The notes below the pieces were generated by a model. That model was not told where the DNA came from and ran no database searches. It worked only from the letters and a program-made list of their open reading frames with translations. A stretch of DNA of 64,000 bases from the NCBI GenBank assembly GCA_036924085.1, contig JAVGWX010000011.1, positions 39,022,970 through 39,086,969 on the forward strand. Direction: 5' to 3'. The stretch is from Ariolimax columbianus (Eukaryota > Mollusca > Gastropoda > Stylommatophora > Arionidae). This document shows, in pieces, positions 1-10,815 of this stretch. The translations under genes were made by a program, and so were the position numbers. How positions within the stretch are numbered: the first letter of the stretch is position 1; each line of letters opens with the position of its first letter.

Positions 1-199
1 TTGCTTTTCATCACTTATTCATTCTCTCTAATTACCTCTCGGCTCTCTGCGACTCTCCATCTCTTCTGCCTTCCTGTTTCATTTGCGTAATATTCCGATC
101 GATACACAGAGGAGACATAAAATGGAGGGCTGGTGTCTCAGTGTCCCGCGGTTTTAAATACACGCAAAGAGACGTACCATACTCGTACATCACCATTTG

Positions 200-547
200 G
201 CTTGGCTTGGCTTGCCTTCGTTCGTTCTCAATCTCCCGCTACCAAACCCTGAAAGGGCGTAAGTGCAGAATGTAGTCCAGAGAACGGAATGCGTTGTGTC
301 GTAGTTTACAGCTTGACTGAGATATTTGTACCTTTCGGTCCAACACAGCAAGCATTTTTTGAGTACCGGGTTAGCATTCCCTCTTCGATCTCTTCTCCTT
401 AGCCAGTCTGCCCTGCTGCAGCCTATTATCCAGGATCACCGCGTGGAGGTGTAGAAGGATCTTGGCAGCTCTGGTTCGCTGGCCCTGACGCTAGCAGTCA
501 GTTATGGTTCGCTGACCACTGCAGCTCATGCGCTTCTCAGCATATTG
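200..547 (-). repeat. Interspersed repeat family A, minus copy
   Basis: This stretch is the reverse complement of the sequence at 9986-10345 and 52893-53398, with only scattered mismatches. In the plus orientation the element begins near GATGCTGAGCAGCGC and ends near GAGAACGAACGA, usually followed by a GAA- or CAA-rich tail. It has no open reading frame and no clear tRNA-like head. Three near-full copies and several fragments in 64 kb make it an interspersed non-autonomous repeat; a SINE-like element is my inference. Confidence 0.8.
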
Positions 548-880
548 ATCCCTTACATAGCCATTTGTCAGGCCATTTGTATAGCTGACTCACATCTCAT
601 GTATCAATTTAAGATAGAGGAACCTCTTTGCGTCACTAAAGCAGTATATACTAAGTCACGGTGTCGTGTGCGGTCCACTGTCGAGAAGGTAAGATGGTTT
701 GATATTGAAACAGGTGTGTCATGCCCCCTCTGATATTCAGAGTGTTGATATTGGTTGTAATCTGTCCAGCGACCTGGTATCTCTATACTTCGCGTTCATC
801 TGGAGAGACATATAGATAATGTCACGAATATCAATTGGCGGATAGAACATAAATAATCTGCTATATACAGTTGAAATTGT
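548..880. other. No recognised feature
   Basis: The stretch between the family A repeat and the LINE fragment holds only short chance reading frames of about 60 codons. I see no motif or repeat here. Confidence 0.5.
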
Positions 881-1650
881 ATTGATAGTCCATAATGAAA
901 CCGACTTGCAGGAAATGGTACACAAGGTAGTTCAGCATTGTGAAAACAATGGCCTCAGCTTAAATAAAACGAAATGGAAAGTGATGATAGTGACGAAGAA
1001 ACCGGACACTCTAAAATAAAATGTCAAATCGAAAGGGGCCGATGTGAGACAAATTAACACGTTTAAAATGCCTTGACACACACATAACATCAGATGGAAG
1101 ATTCAATTACGAAATGAAATCCAGAGATAGCCTAAGAAAAATTGGTTTTCTAAACCATGACATGAATATTGTGCAACAAAACCTTGTCCATTGAACTGAG
1201 AAAGAGAGTCATTTGATGCTACGTGGAACAAGTACTGACATATGGCAGTGAATCATGGACAATTAGCAAGCAAGCGCTTAGATCTTTAGAAACAGCGGAG
1301 ATGTGGTTTTACAGAACATTGCGGCGGATCCCACGGAATACAAAGAAGACTTATGAACCAGTACTCGAAGAGGCACAAACACAAAGACAACTTATTGCGA
1401 GGATCAGAATAAAACAGTCATTCTTTTGCGGGTATGTTATGAGAAGAGGCGGCTAGGAGCATGCCGTGGCAACGGAAAAGATAGCAGAAAAGAGAAAGAG
1501 GGGAAGGCCGAGAGAGAAGATGCTAGACAGCCTGGAAGAATGGCATGGGCGACAATCAATAACAGATTTGGTGAACGACTAACGTGATAGAAGAAGATGG
1601 AGGTCCATGATCGCCAACTCCAACTGGCACGGCACCTGATGATGATGATA
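881..1650 (+). pseudogene. LINE fragment, reverse transcriptase C-terminal part
   Basis: A broken reading frame encodes the thumb-like GLSLNKTK motif near 945-970, the YGSESWT block near 1241-1262, a FYRTLRRIP block, a basic GRPREKM segment near 1500, and a final DRRRWRSMIAN motif near 1585. This order is the usual C-terminal end of reverse transcriptases of non-LTR retrotransposons. The copy lacks the endonuclease and the catalytic palm and has frameshifts and stops. It ends in a short (GATGAT) run, a typical LINE 3' tail. It is 5'-truncated and dead. Confidence 0.85.
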
Positions 1651-1711
1651 TTCGTAAGGCAAATTCCAACCACAATATGCAGTCTGACATTCGGTGGACA
1701 AATGGCTATCT

Positions 1712-2170
1712 GGTCAATGCATGATCTATTCTGTCTGAAGACCGCTTGCTCATCCCTTATCTTGTTAACTAGTCAATGCATGATCTATTCTGTCTGAAGA
1801 CCGCTTGCTCATCCCTTATCTTGTTAACTAGTCAATGCATGATCTATTCTGTCTGAAGACCGCTTGCTCATCCCTTATCTTGTTAACTAGTCAATGCATG
1901 ATCTATTCTGTCTCAAGACCGCTTGCTCATCCCTTATCTTGTTAACTAGTCAATGCATGATCTATTCTGTCTGAAGACCGCTTGCTCATCCCTTATCTTG
2001 TTAACTAGTCAATGCATGATCTATTCTGTCTGAAGACCGCTTGCTCATCCCTTATCTTGTTAACTAGTCAATGCATGATCTATTCTGTCTGAAGACCGCT
2101 TGCTCATCCCTTATCTTGTTAACTAGTCAATGCATGATCTATTCTGTCTGAAGACCGCTTGCTCATCCCG
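1712..2170. repeat. Minisatellite, 59-bp unit, about 7.8 copies
   Basis: The unit begins AGTCAATGCATGATCTATTC and contains AAGACCGCTTGCTCATCCC. Copies start at 1771, 1830 and every 59 bp after that. The copies are almost identical, so the array is young or homogenised. It separates two LINE fragments of opposite orientation. Confidence 0.95.
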
Positions 2171-2171
2171 G

Positions 2172-2785
2172 CCCTGATAATAACATTAGTCTTCTATGGT
2201 TTTTCCATTCCTTTAAATTGCCCTTCGTAGGCAATTTCAGCAGGTAGCCTTCTCTCCAATATTTTTGTAAGCTTTCTTGCTCCGAGATGGCGCTTATCAA
2301 TTTGTGGAGCATGTTAGTAGATGTTTCAACATCTACTTTTATGACTTCCGGTGGTATCCCATCAGGTCCGGCTGCTTTTATGACTTCCGGTGGTATCCCA
2401 TCAGGTCCTGCTGCTTTTATGACTTCCGGTGGTATCCCATCAGGTCCGGCTGCTTTTCCGTTCCTTAGAAACTATTGCTCTTCTAATCTTTTCTTTACTT
2501 GGATTATCATAGTTGATGGACAGGTACTCCTGGTGAAATGTGTGCTGAGTTGTCTGGTGCTAGTCTGATTAAAAGCTCTTCAAAGTATTATTCCCATCTT
2601 TTCTTCTGTTCTTCAAGGTTAGTTATGTTTTCCCCAAGTTTATTTTTGATTTGTCTACCTTGTTGATAATCTCCCGAAAGTTTCTTGGTAGCCTCACATA
2701 GACCTTTCTTATGTCCATTTCCTGCAGCCTCTTCCGCTTCCTCAGCCAGATCATCCATGTAACGTCTTCTGTCTCTGCAAGAGAG
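2172..2785 (-). pseudogene. LINE fragment, endonuclease-RT linker and RT N-terminus
   Basis: Read on the minus strand, the segment encodes a linker with the motif AEEAEEAAGNG, then a KLSGDYQQGR-like block, a KKRWEYFEELL-like block, and the GPDGIPPEVIK motif at the start of the reverse transcriptase domain. A YWREGYLLKLPTKG block follows near 2230. This order is well known in non-LTR elements. The GPDG motif is present three times in tandem. Stops and frameshifts make it non-functional. It is bounded at 2785 by a GA-rich microsatellite. Confidence 0.85.
2337..2453. repeat. In-frame 39-bp triplication inside a LINE RT motif
   Basis: Three exact or near-exact copies of a 39-bp unit (TTTTATGACTTCCGGTGGTA and following) lie end to end. 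On the minus strand each unit encodes the 13-residue segment that carries the GPDGIP motif of the LINE at 2172-2785. The length is a multiple of three, so the frame is kept. Confidence 0.95.
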
Positions 2786-2835
2786 AAAGAATGAGAGAGA
2801 GAGAAAGAGAGAGAGAGAACGAGGGAGAGAGACAT
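2775..2835. repeat. (GA)n microsatellite
   Basis: Imperfect GAGA repeats flank the LINE fragment. Confidence 0.9.
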
Positions 2836-3280
2836 CCCAGACAAAACTGTGCGTTAAAATATGTGTTTCTTTATAAACTATTCCGATCGTACAGCATGCT
2901 AGGCATTCAGTGAAATGTATCAGATTGCAGCAATCAACTCAGTGTCAATTTTGACAAGCTGTCAGAAGAAAGCAACGCCTACCTAAAGCAAGTTTAACTC
3001 ACTACGAGATCAATAATATTGTTATGGGCGTATCTATCAAAGTTGAATACAGGGTTTCTTGGACAAAGTCACTTATTCCTACCGTGTGTGCCTGACAGTG
3101 GCATAGCAGTATCTGTTCGCGACAGTAACTTAAGACTTGTGGCATTCTCCTGATATCACTTTTGGGAGTGCTCAATATTAGATAGGCAATCATCACATTT
3201 CCTTCTTTCCACGGGTCACATACGATAACAATGGCATTTATTAATTATATAAACGGTTTGAACTAACGCTACATGTACGT
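2836..3280. other. No recognised feature
   Basis: AT-rich sequence with short chance frames only. Nothing recognisable before the TGACC-type tail of the next LINE. Confidence 0.5.
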
Positions 3281-3780
3281 TGCCAGGTCAGGTCAGGTCA
3301 TGCCGTAACTGGTGAGATGATTGGGGCACCCATGAAGACATCCTCACAACCCCACGCCACCCTTCTCTATCAGCGGCCGATCCCTGTGCCTATTCTGGTT
3401 GGAGATTGGTCCATTCTTTTATGTTGTCCTCCCATCTCTTTTTCGGCCGGCCTCTTTGTCGTCTGCCTTGCACCATTCCGCGGAGAATTGTATTTGCAAG
3501 ACCATTTGATCTCGATATGTGACCGTACCAAGCGAGTTTCCTTCTTTTGACAGTTGCCAAGAGGTCTTCAAAAGAGCTTATTGCTGTTGTATTTATATCT
3601 CGTATTTTCCTCATTTGTAATGTTCTTTGTCAATGACGTTTCAAAGTTGTCTGGTAAAATCTCATCTACAAGCCCTGCATCCTTCGCTGAAGGTCAGCTG
3701 TAACTGTCCATATCTCACGAGCACAGAGGAATTGTATTACTGATATAATGTCTGAATTACATTTCCTCCAAATGTGCCCA
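3281..3780 (-). pseudogene. LINE family G 3' end with (TGACC)n tail
   Basis: The minus strand encodes the motifs KRRKLAWYGHISR, GLANTILRGMVQG, RGRPKKRWEDNIKEW, and upstream a degenerate REIWTVTADLQRR block. These are the last segments of a non-LTR retrotransposon reverse transcriptase. The element ends in tandem TGACC repeats at 3281-3300, which act as its 3' tail. Two further copies lie at 4670-5105 and 15655-16180. Frameshifts are present upstream of 3614. Confidence 0.9.
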
Positions 3781-3843
3781 ATATTTGAGGAACAGAGACA
3801 TCACATCTTGCCTTGACCAGTGTCATATTTAAACAAGCTCTTT

Positions 3844-4665
3844 GTACGAAGGCGCATTGAAAAGATTTACCTCAAACGTCATAGCTATAACAACAGTGTC
3901 CAGAGTCATGTGCCACGTATGTAAAAGTAAACTCGGGTGAAATGGCTTTAGGGGCATGTGGTGGCATGCGCCTGAAGCGTGATGCATGCGCACAGCGATT
4001 AGTAAAATGGCGTATTAACATGGAAATACGATTTAAACAGCGTGTTGACAGCGGGAAGATGCTTACCCATCGTCATGCATCGAAGATTGACAGCGGTATA
4101 TGGTTACTTCTGTGTAGATGTCATTACTGTCAGGGGGTGGACACGGACTGTAACAGTCGACAGATCAGCAAACGAAGAACCTGCGTGACAAGGCTCGCAG
4201 TGGGCGACCGAGCACACCTGTGGAAGCAAGCGGGCCACCATTCACACATGTGAAAGCAAGCGGGCCACCGATCACACCTGGGGATTCACAACAACACACT
4301 CCGGGGACGAACTGATTCATACAATCGCCATGACAAGCAGACATATATCCCAGCAATGCGCGTATGATTTCGGTTGAGCGAGTCCATACCCAGCTTGTGT
4401 GTAGGAAAGTGAGCGCGAGATGGGTCCCTCCACATGGCGACGCACGCAATTCTTCATCACGACAATGCTCGCCCACACACGAGTCGACAAACATTTCACG
4501 GCACCAATCGTACATCCCCGATCTTGCACCTTTCACTTTTGTCTCTGCCTGAGGCTGAAGAAACACGTCAAGGATCACCGTTAGGCATGTAGACCAGGAA
4601 TAATTAAGCTGAGCGTAAATGTTTTCGGGAAAGGCGTCTGATTTTTTGTTATTTTTATCCATGTG
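3844..4665 (+). pseudogene. Degenerate mariner-like transposase copy
   Basis: Three frames together show mariner landmarks in the right order: KARSGRPS near 4190, ISVERVH and RKVSARWVP near 4360-4430, the HHDNARPHT motif carrying the second catalytic aspartate near 4455-4485, and a C-terminal LKKHVK-like segment near 4555. A 5' terminal motif TACGAAGGCGCATTG starts at 3844. Mariner transposases cut and paste DNA using a DDD catalytic triad. Many indels and stops show this copy is inactive. It directly abuts LINE family G downstream. Confidence 0.8.
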
Positions 4666-4669
4666 ATTG

Positions 4670-5105
4670 TTGTCGCTTGCTATGACCTTCGGCGAAGGAT
4701 ACAGGCCTTGGAGATGAGATGTTTCCGAAGACTTTTAAAAGGCACGTACAAAGATCGAGTTACAAATGAGGAAATGCGAGATAGAATTACAACAGCAATA
4801 GGCCCTTTTGAAGACCTCTTGGCAACTGCCAAAAGAAGGAAACTCGCTTGGTGCGCGTCATATATCGAGATTAATAGGTCTTGCTAATACGATCCTCCAC
4901 GGAAAGGTGCAAGGCCAACGACGAAGAAGCCGTCCCAAAAAGAGGTGGGAGGACAACATAAAAGAATGGACCAATCTCCGACCAGAAGAGGCTCAGGCAG
5001 CGGCTGCTGACAGAGAAGTGTGATGTGGTGTTGTGAGGACGTCTTCATGTGTGCCCCAACGACCTCACCGGTTACGGGATGACCTGACCTAACCTGACCC
5101 ATGTG
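4670..5105 (+). pseudogene. LINE family G 3' end, plus copy
   Basis: The plus strand encodes RRRIQALEMRCFRRLLKGTY, FEDLLATAKRRKLAW, then after a frameshift near 4855 GLANTILHGKVQG, PKKRWEDNIKEWTNLRPEE and ADREV. The 3' end is CCTGACCTAACCTGACCC, the same pentamer tail as the copy at 3281-3780. It is a 5'-truncated insertion placed right after a mariner remnant. Confidence 0.9.
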
Positions 5106-6040
5106 ATGAAAGGTCTTCTCCGACATTTCGCATATGTTTTGACCTGGATGGTGATTACGTAGACACTTAATGTCTCACTACCTAAATGACATTTCAATCT
5201 TTAAGAAAATGTATATACTGCATATTAATGACATTATCTTCTGAAAGACAAAACTTAACAAATCGCTTTCGTATATATCCATAGCCAACCCCATTAACTA
5301 GTACGGTATTTGTCAGTTACCGAAGCAAGACGTAAACAAGTCGGAACTCCCGCGATACGCCAATACGACCTTCACCTTTGTCCTGGCGTAGTCACTGCAC
5401 ACTTAGCTATATACTTTCCTATCGACCGTTGGCCTCCAGTAACCGCTGCGGATTCGATTTATTTATTTATGGAGATAACAATAATCGTAGGCTTACCTTG
5501 GATATATTAAAGTAGACGCATGACAGCGTACGATCAAGAAGCATCTTCCAACGGATGATCTAGTATTGATACGGGAAATGCGAGGGGGGGGGGGGGGGGT
5601 TTCCTCCATTTACACTGTCTCTTGACAAGGGACATGAGCCACAATACATCTGTGCTGTGTGTTGGCAGCACGTTCATTTCTTGAGGTGTCTAGCCTCGAG
5701 CACAGCGTTACGTCGTGGGGCCTGGTATTATATGCATGGGATGGTTCAGTGTTCAAGTTCTTTGTAATCCTGACAATTATTTCACATATCTATAGTGTGC
5801 CGTTGGTTCCACAAAATGTAGGCCCACAATGCCCACAAATATGCCCCGGTTGTGTGAAATATAGATCTTTATTGTACTTAGACGAAATGTACATTGGGTT
5901 TTTGGGACTCTTTGACTGTATCCCGCGGGTAAAAAATGATTTATCTAGTTTGGGGTTGAAGCTGTAGTACAGGGAATTGGTGGAGCGTGAAGCCTAATCT
6001 ACAATGAGCTGGCTTGCTAGACTGGCATTACAGCGTGTTA
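5106..6040. other. No recognised gene; poly-G run
   Basis: The stretch has no recognisable motif. A 102-codon plus-strand frame at 5659-5967 has no similarity that I recognise and no supporting signals. A run of 16 G residues lies at 5584-5599. Confidence 0.5.
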
Positions 6041-6044
6041 GAGG

Positions 6045-6215
6045 TACGAGTTCACGGACATACAGAAAAACATCAGGGCCGTGCCTTGAACACGGCTTCC
6101 CCAGTCGACCCAGCTGTACATGAGTACATGATGTTTGCGTTGGGGAAGGTAAACTCAGCAAATAAAGGAACTGGTTATCCTACCCACATACACTGCGGCG
6201 TATTACATGAAGTGT
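6045..6215 (+). repeat. SINE family F body fragment
   Basis: The sequence around CCCAGTCGACCCAGCTGTAC and the following TTGGGGAAGGTAAA matches, in reverse complement, the bodies at 17735-17927, 21375-21600 and 38596-38867. The copy is diverged and lacks the tRNA-like head. Confidence 0.6.
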
Positions 6216-6367
6216 TATCTTTTTTCCCGGCGGCAATTCTTACCATGGGACTGACCTTTACCTTAACAGTGAATGACCTGACATCAGTCATGGACTCATA
6301 GCTGGCTGCTTGCATCACGATTACCGGACCACACCTGGCCAATAGCCTTTTCTATCTCCAAATGGGA

Positions 6368-6560
6368 GCCCCGGAAACAGGCTGCAGTAGAGTCGTCTGG
6401 CTAAGAGAATATGGATGACAAAATGGAACACAAACCTGGTACTCAAAAATGGCAGCTGGAAGTATGAGATTTCGCGCCGAAAGGTGCAGATGTCACAGCC
6501 TCGCTATAAACCACAACACAACGTTTTGTTCAGGACGAACTCCGACAAAGACAAAAAAAA
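6368..6560 (+). repeat. Family A-related fragment
   Basis: The stretch carries AACAGGCTGCAGTAGAG, CTGGTACTCAAAAATGG and CGAAAGGTGCAGATGTC. These are the central and 3' parts of family A, with higher similarity to the 13390-13830 copy. Confidence 0.65.
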
Positions 6561-6740
6561 ACCAATCTAGACACGCTCAAAGTTACCTAACCATAAACGG
6601 GTACATGCTTTAGGGCTGGGGTCGAAAAGGAATGAACTAGTCTCTCCGCTCTTGAACTAACAGAGACCTAGTAGTATAAAGTCCCCAACACATTATCCCC
6701 GACGGCAAAGTCTGATAACAAGGAATGGGTGAATACCTTT

Positions 6741-6999
6741 TTTTTTCTTTTTTCCCTGCGTTCACCTTATTTCTCTATTCCCCAAGGCGGTGTGCGTTAC
6801 GCTGTGGTTTTTATTTTTGCGCCTGTCGGCCCAGTGCATCCGACTTCATCATGCATTTTTATGTAATGGTCTGCTTCCTCCTGCATTTTCTAAGGGTTTG
6901 CTTCCCCGGGGTAACGGCCGGTGCTGTGATGTGGATCGAACCTAGCACCTCCTGGATGTGAGCCGTGTCACTTAACCTCTAGCCCGCGCCGTCCACCAA
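6741..6999 (-). mobile_element. tRNA-derived SINE family T1, minus copy with TSD
   Basis: On the minus strand the element begins at 6999 with a tRNA-like head and a B-box-like GGTTCGATCC, followed by a unique body and a tail that appears as poly-T on the plus strand. It is flanked by a perfect 13-bp target site duplication GGTGAATACCTTT at 6728-6740 and 7000-7012. The copy is therefore a full-length retroposed insertion. Relatives lie at 17928-18183, 50152-50391 and 55759-56010. Confidence 0.9.
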
Positions 7000-7251
7000 G
7001 GTGAATACCTTTGTTTTTTTAATAAATTATTCTCTGCATATCACATAATTCAAGTATTGTTTCTAGAGCTTTCTTTTCAAACCATGTGCCTGCTCTATAC
7101 TCGCCAGACGCTTTGCTTGTGATAAATGCGAGTCTGGCTGTGGTTATCTGCTCTGAAGGCATCCATATTCAGCTCCTGGAAAAAACTATGAGGCGGGTTG
7201 TTTGTTGTGATAATAGCTCGAATCTGGTAGCTAATTCCCGCTGCATTCTAA

Positions 7252-7354
7252 GTTGTTCAAATGAGGTAAGTTGTTCAAGTGAGGTAAGTTGTTCAAGTGA
7301 GGTAAGTTGTTCAAGAGAGGTACGTTGTTCAAGTGAGGTAAGCTGTTCAAGTAA
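7252..7354. repeat. Minisatellite, 18-bp unit, about 6 copies
   Basis: The unit is AGTTGTTCAAGTGAGGTA. It lies in a 178-codon open frame (7086-7622, plus) that reads the unit as SCSSEV. I recognise no family for that frame, and a chance frame across a multiple-of-three repeat is the simplest explanation. Confidence 0.9.
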
Positions 7355-7359
7355 TATAG

Positions 7360-8285
7360 TAGTGAACTCACGTTTTATTTCTGAGGCCAGTTACCTAGAA
7401 CTGATAGTTTTGAGCACCTGTGTCAGAAGTGGGACATCAGAAATATTGTGGGAACAATGTCCTTCCAAAAATGCTTGCATAAACAGAAAGTTGTGGTTAT
7501 GTAAAATAGTTGTTAATTTGTTTGCTTGTGAGATAATGCATGTGTTTACATGTATGTCGTATCATAATCTTACACTTAATCGGTGTTTTTTTCTGTCTGC
7601 GTTTCATAATGTTTCTTTTTAAATTATTTTTTTCCATGTCTTTCATCTGTCGCTCACAATAATTTGATTAGCTTATCGAACCACACGATAAAAAAAATCG
7701 CAGGGTTCAAATTCCGGACGTGTTCTACGTTTTTCTCTCTCATTATTTATTGAAAAAATAATCATGAATGCCAATTCTGTTATGACATAAATAAATAAAT
7801 AAATAGCTGGGATCTGGAGACAGATGCGGTTTGTTTATTTTCCGGCCGCTTGCACCACTTAGTTTACATGATCGTATAGCGAGCACATTTGTTTTAACCA
7901 ATTAAGCCAGATCATTTGTGTACGAAACGAAAAGCGTTGCTGTCTGCCTACGTAGTCATAACAAACCAGCATTACTTCCTTTTGCGAATCGTTATATTTT
8001 ATCTTCTGTGTGGTCTCGGAGTGTGATCCTCACCAAATCTGTTCCAAGTCCGTGGTTCAAATCCTAGTCGAGCCTCTTCATCATTATTATTATAATTGTA
8101 TGTGTACAAAAATATCACTTCAACTTTTGTAAATAACACGATATCACTGTCGGGCAGATGCTGAGCCACCGTCTTCTATTCTACATTAACTATATTATTG
8201 TCTAATGTTTTTATAGGAACGTCTGATTCTACTAACGTTTAGGGTCACAGGGATAGACTCATCATGACACATGTTGGCCCGGGTC
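7360..8285. other. No recognised feature
   Basis: AT-rich sequence with a short (AAAT)n run near 7785-7805 and a weak B-box-like GGTTCAAATCC near 8055. Nothing else stands out. Confidence 0.45.
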
Positions 8286-8289
8286 ACCC

Positions 8290-8994
8290 GTTAGAAAATT
8301 CTTAGATAGAGTAATCATCATGCAACATGCCCTTTATAGAACGTCTTGTCGTCATGTAACATGTCCTTTATAGAACGTTATGTCGTCATGTAGCATGTCC
8401 TTTATAGAACCTCTTGTCATAGTGGATTAAGTCATTTATAGAACGTCTTGTCATAGTGTACTAAGTCATTTATAGAACGTCTTGGCATAGTGTACTAAGT
8501 CATTTATAGAACGTCTTGTCGTCATGTAGCATGTCCTTTATAAAACGTCTTGTCGTCATGTAGCATGTCCTTTATAGAAAGTCATGTCATAGTGTACTAA
8601 GTCATTTATAGAACGTCTTGTCATCATGTAGCATGTCCTTTATAGAACGTCTTGTCGTCATGTAGCATGCCAATTATATAACGTCTTGTCATCATGTAGC
8701 ATGCCCTTTATAGAACGTCTTGTCGTCATGCAGTATGGTCTTTATAGAACGTCTGGTCATCATGTAGCATATCATTTATAGAACGTCTTGTCGTCATTTA
8801 GCATGCCCTTTATAGAACGTCATGAAGCATGCCCTTTATAGAACGTCTTGTCATCATGTAGCATGTCCTTTATAGAACGTCTTGTCATCATGTAGCATGC
8901 CCTTTATAGAACGTTTTGTCGTCATGTAGCATGCCCTTTATAGAACGTCTTGTCGTCATGTAACATATCATTTATAGAACGTCTTGTCGTCATG
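8290..8994. repeat. Minisatellite, about 34-bp unit, about 20 copies
   Basis: The core of the unit is GTAGCATGTCCTTTATAGA followed by ACGTCTTGTCGTCAT. Variants with TGTACTAAGTCATTTATAG are interspersed. The core is identical over 19 nt to the 3' end of the LINE at 63823-64000, which points to its origin. The array ends exactly where a truncated SINE begins. Confidence 0.9.
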
Positions 8995-9082
8995 CACCCG
9001 TGAAAAAGACGGCGGAGTCCGGAGAACCCACACCGCCTGATCACAAGTCCGACGGCTTAACAGCATCGCCACAGAATCCCAC
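8995..9082 (-). mobile_element. SINE family T2, truncated tRNA-like head
   Basis: In reverse complement this matches the first 85-90 bp of the SINEs at 18386 and 62140: GGGATTCTGTGGCGATG, AGCCGTCGG, CTCCGCCGTCTTTTTCACGG. The body is missing. The cut end is fused to the 34-bp minisatellite. Confidence 0.85.
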
Positions 9083-9183
9083 GATCTTACCAAATATATA
9101 AATGGTCTTCTACACATAAATCAAGAGAATACATAAATCACAGCCAAGACTAAGGCTATAGTCTACAATGGCTGTGTCGTCAG

Positions 9184-9925
9184 TACGCTTCCACAAGGCA
9201 CGTTCTAATCAAACCGGGACTTTCTGTTCTAGTTCTACCTGAATGGGGTATAGCGTGCTGGAACTACTATTATTAGTTAGGGGCACTTGTGTCCTATTAC
9301 TGCTAGGGGGCTCACTTGTCATAGTCCAGTCACGTAACAGATAAATACAAATGGCAGACAACACTGTTAGTGCTTGGATGCTACAGCGTGTTGGGATGAA
9401 GTGTCTTGTGAAAGAAGGCGGGAAACCACTGGACATTTACAGACTGCAATCACAATACGGCGATGAGACAGCCGCAATACGACATTTAAATGGTGTAAAC
9501 GTTTTAGAGAAGCCTTAGATCCGCGTGTGAGGATCACATCCATGGTGGCTATCAAACCCACCACAGTCATTCCTCTGAACATTCAGATTGTGGAACGCCT
9601 TATCCTGTGAAATTGTCACATCCACATTACAGTCCAGACCTTCTTCCAAGTGATCTCCCCCTGTTTGGATCCCTACAAAAACTCCTGGGAGCTCAGCATT
9701 TCAGCACTGATGACGCAGTGAAACGGGCTGTCCTGGATTGGTTTAGACATACTGATAAATCTTTCTACTCTGAAGCTAATCAAGCATTTCATAAACGACG
9801 GGATTAAGTATATAAACGTTGCAGGAGATTATATCGAAAAATAAATGCCATTTCGACTACTTGAGAGAAAAACAAATTTTCTTTACCAAAAAAGTCCTGG
9901 TTTGACTTGAACGCGCGTCGCATAT
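9184..9925 (+). mobile_element. Internally deleted mariner element with TIRs
   Basis: A degenerate inverted terminal repeat lies at each end: GGCACGTTCTAATCAAACC near 9198 and the complement of GACTTGAACGCGCGTCGCAT near 9906. Between them, 9405-9515 encodes part of the N-terminal helix-turn-helix (KPLDIYR, SQYGDET, FKWCKRFREA) and 9600-9843 encodes the C-terminal end (HPHYSPDLLPSDLPLFGSL with the third catalytic D, then AVLDWFRHTDK and a VAGDYIEK terminus). The middle, with the first two catalytic aspartates, is missing. Two frames are needed. The length is about 740 bp against about 1.3 kb for intact mariners. Confidence 0.88.
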
Positions 9926-9985
9926 AGCAGCGAACCGTTGACAACGAATGTCAAACAAGAGCATAGGCTCAACGCCTTTCAAATT

Positions 9986-10345
9986 CAGCGCCTCAGATCC
10001 ATCTGGGATCAAGATGCTGAGCAGCGCAAGAGCTGCAGTGGTCAGCGACCCATAGCTGACTGCTAGCGTCAGGACCAGCTAACCGTAGCTGCCAAGACCC
10101 TTCTACACCTCCACGCGGTGATCCTGGATAACAGGCTGCAGCAGGGCAGACTGGCTAAGGAGAAGGGATCGAAGAGGGAATGCTAACCCGGTACTAAAAA
10201 AATGCTTGCTGAAGTCGGATGTGTTGGACCGAAAGGTGCAAATATCGCAACCAAGCTGTAAACTACGACACAACGCATTCCGTTCTCTGGACTACATTCT
10301 GCTACTTAAGTCCTTTCAGGGTTTGGCAGTGGGAGATTGAGAACG
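9986..10345 (+). repeat. Interspersed repeat family A, plus copy
   Basis: This is a near-full copy of the repeat also seen at 200-547 (inverted) and 52893-53398. It contains GATGCTGAGCAGCGC, CCACGCGGTGATCCTGG and GTAAACTACGACACAACGC and ends in GAACGAACGAAGAAGAAG. Confidence 0.88.
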
Positions 10346-10349
10346 AACG

Positions 10350-10815
10350 AAGAAGAAGAAGAAGATCCATCTTTGGAGACTAATAGAGAGACATGGCGAC
10401 AAACACGGATGTGCATTCACGCAACGGCAGGCAAGTATGCACACCCTCCTTTGCCAACAAAGACTGCGAACGATTGGTCATGTTCGTCGTATGGTAGACG
10501 GTCGCATTCCCAAAGATATTCTCTAAGAGCAGCTGGAGTGTGGTAAAAGAAGGGTTGGTCGACCACAATTACAGTTCAAAGACGCATGCAAGCTTGACAT
10601 TAATGCTCTGGATATGGAAATGAGATCTTGCGTAGAAATAGCTGCAGACCGATTGAAATGGAGATACAAACTAAAGAGTCACCCCAGGCTGGGCGACAAT
10701 AAACTCACGGAGAAGGGAAAAGGCAACGCCCACGTGGTCAGGAAAACCAACAACTCAGTCGAGAGTTGCTACCTCAAGGTTGCATCAACTTAAAGTCAGA
10801 CATGACTGTGAAGGG
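10350..10815 (+). pseudogene. LINE RT C-terminal fragment
   Basis: A broken plus-strand frame encodes QRLRTIGHVRRMVDGRIPKD, a frameshift, then GKRRVGRPQLQFKDACKLD and ALDMEMRSCVEIAADRLKWR. This is the familiar GHVxRM / GRPxLRxKDxCKRD / ADRxxWR end of a non-LTR element. A homologous piece lies at 36185-36480, minus. The 3' region runs into a CTATA-rich array, which I infer to be an expanded tail. Confidence 0.85.

Noticed and set aside
7086..7622. 178-codon frame with SCSSEV repeats
   Set aside because: Contains an 18-bp minisatellite and otherwise low-complexity AT-rich sequence; no domain recognised.
8290..8994. CRISPR-like regular spacing
   Set aside because: There are no unique spacers between the units; it is an ordinary minisatellite in an animal genome.
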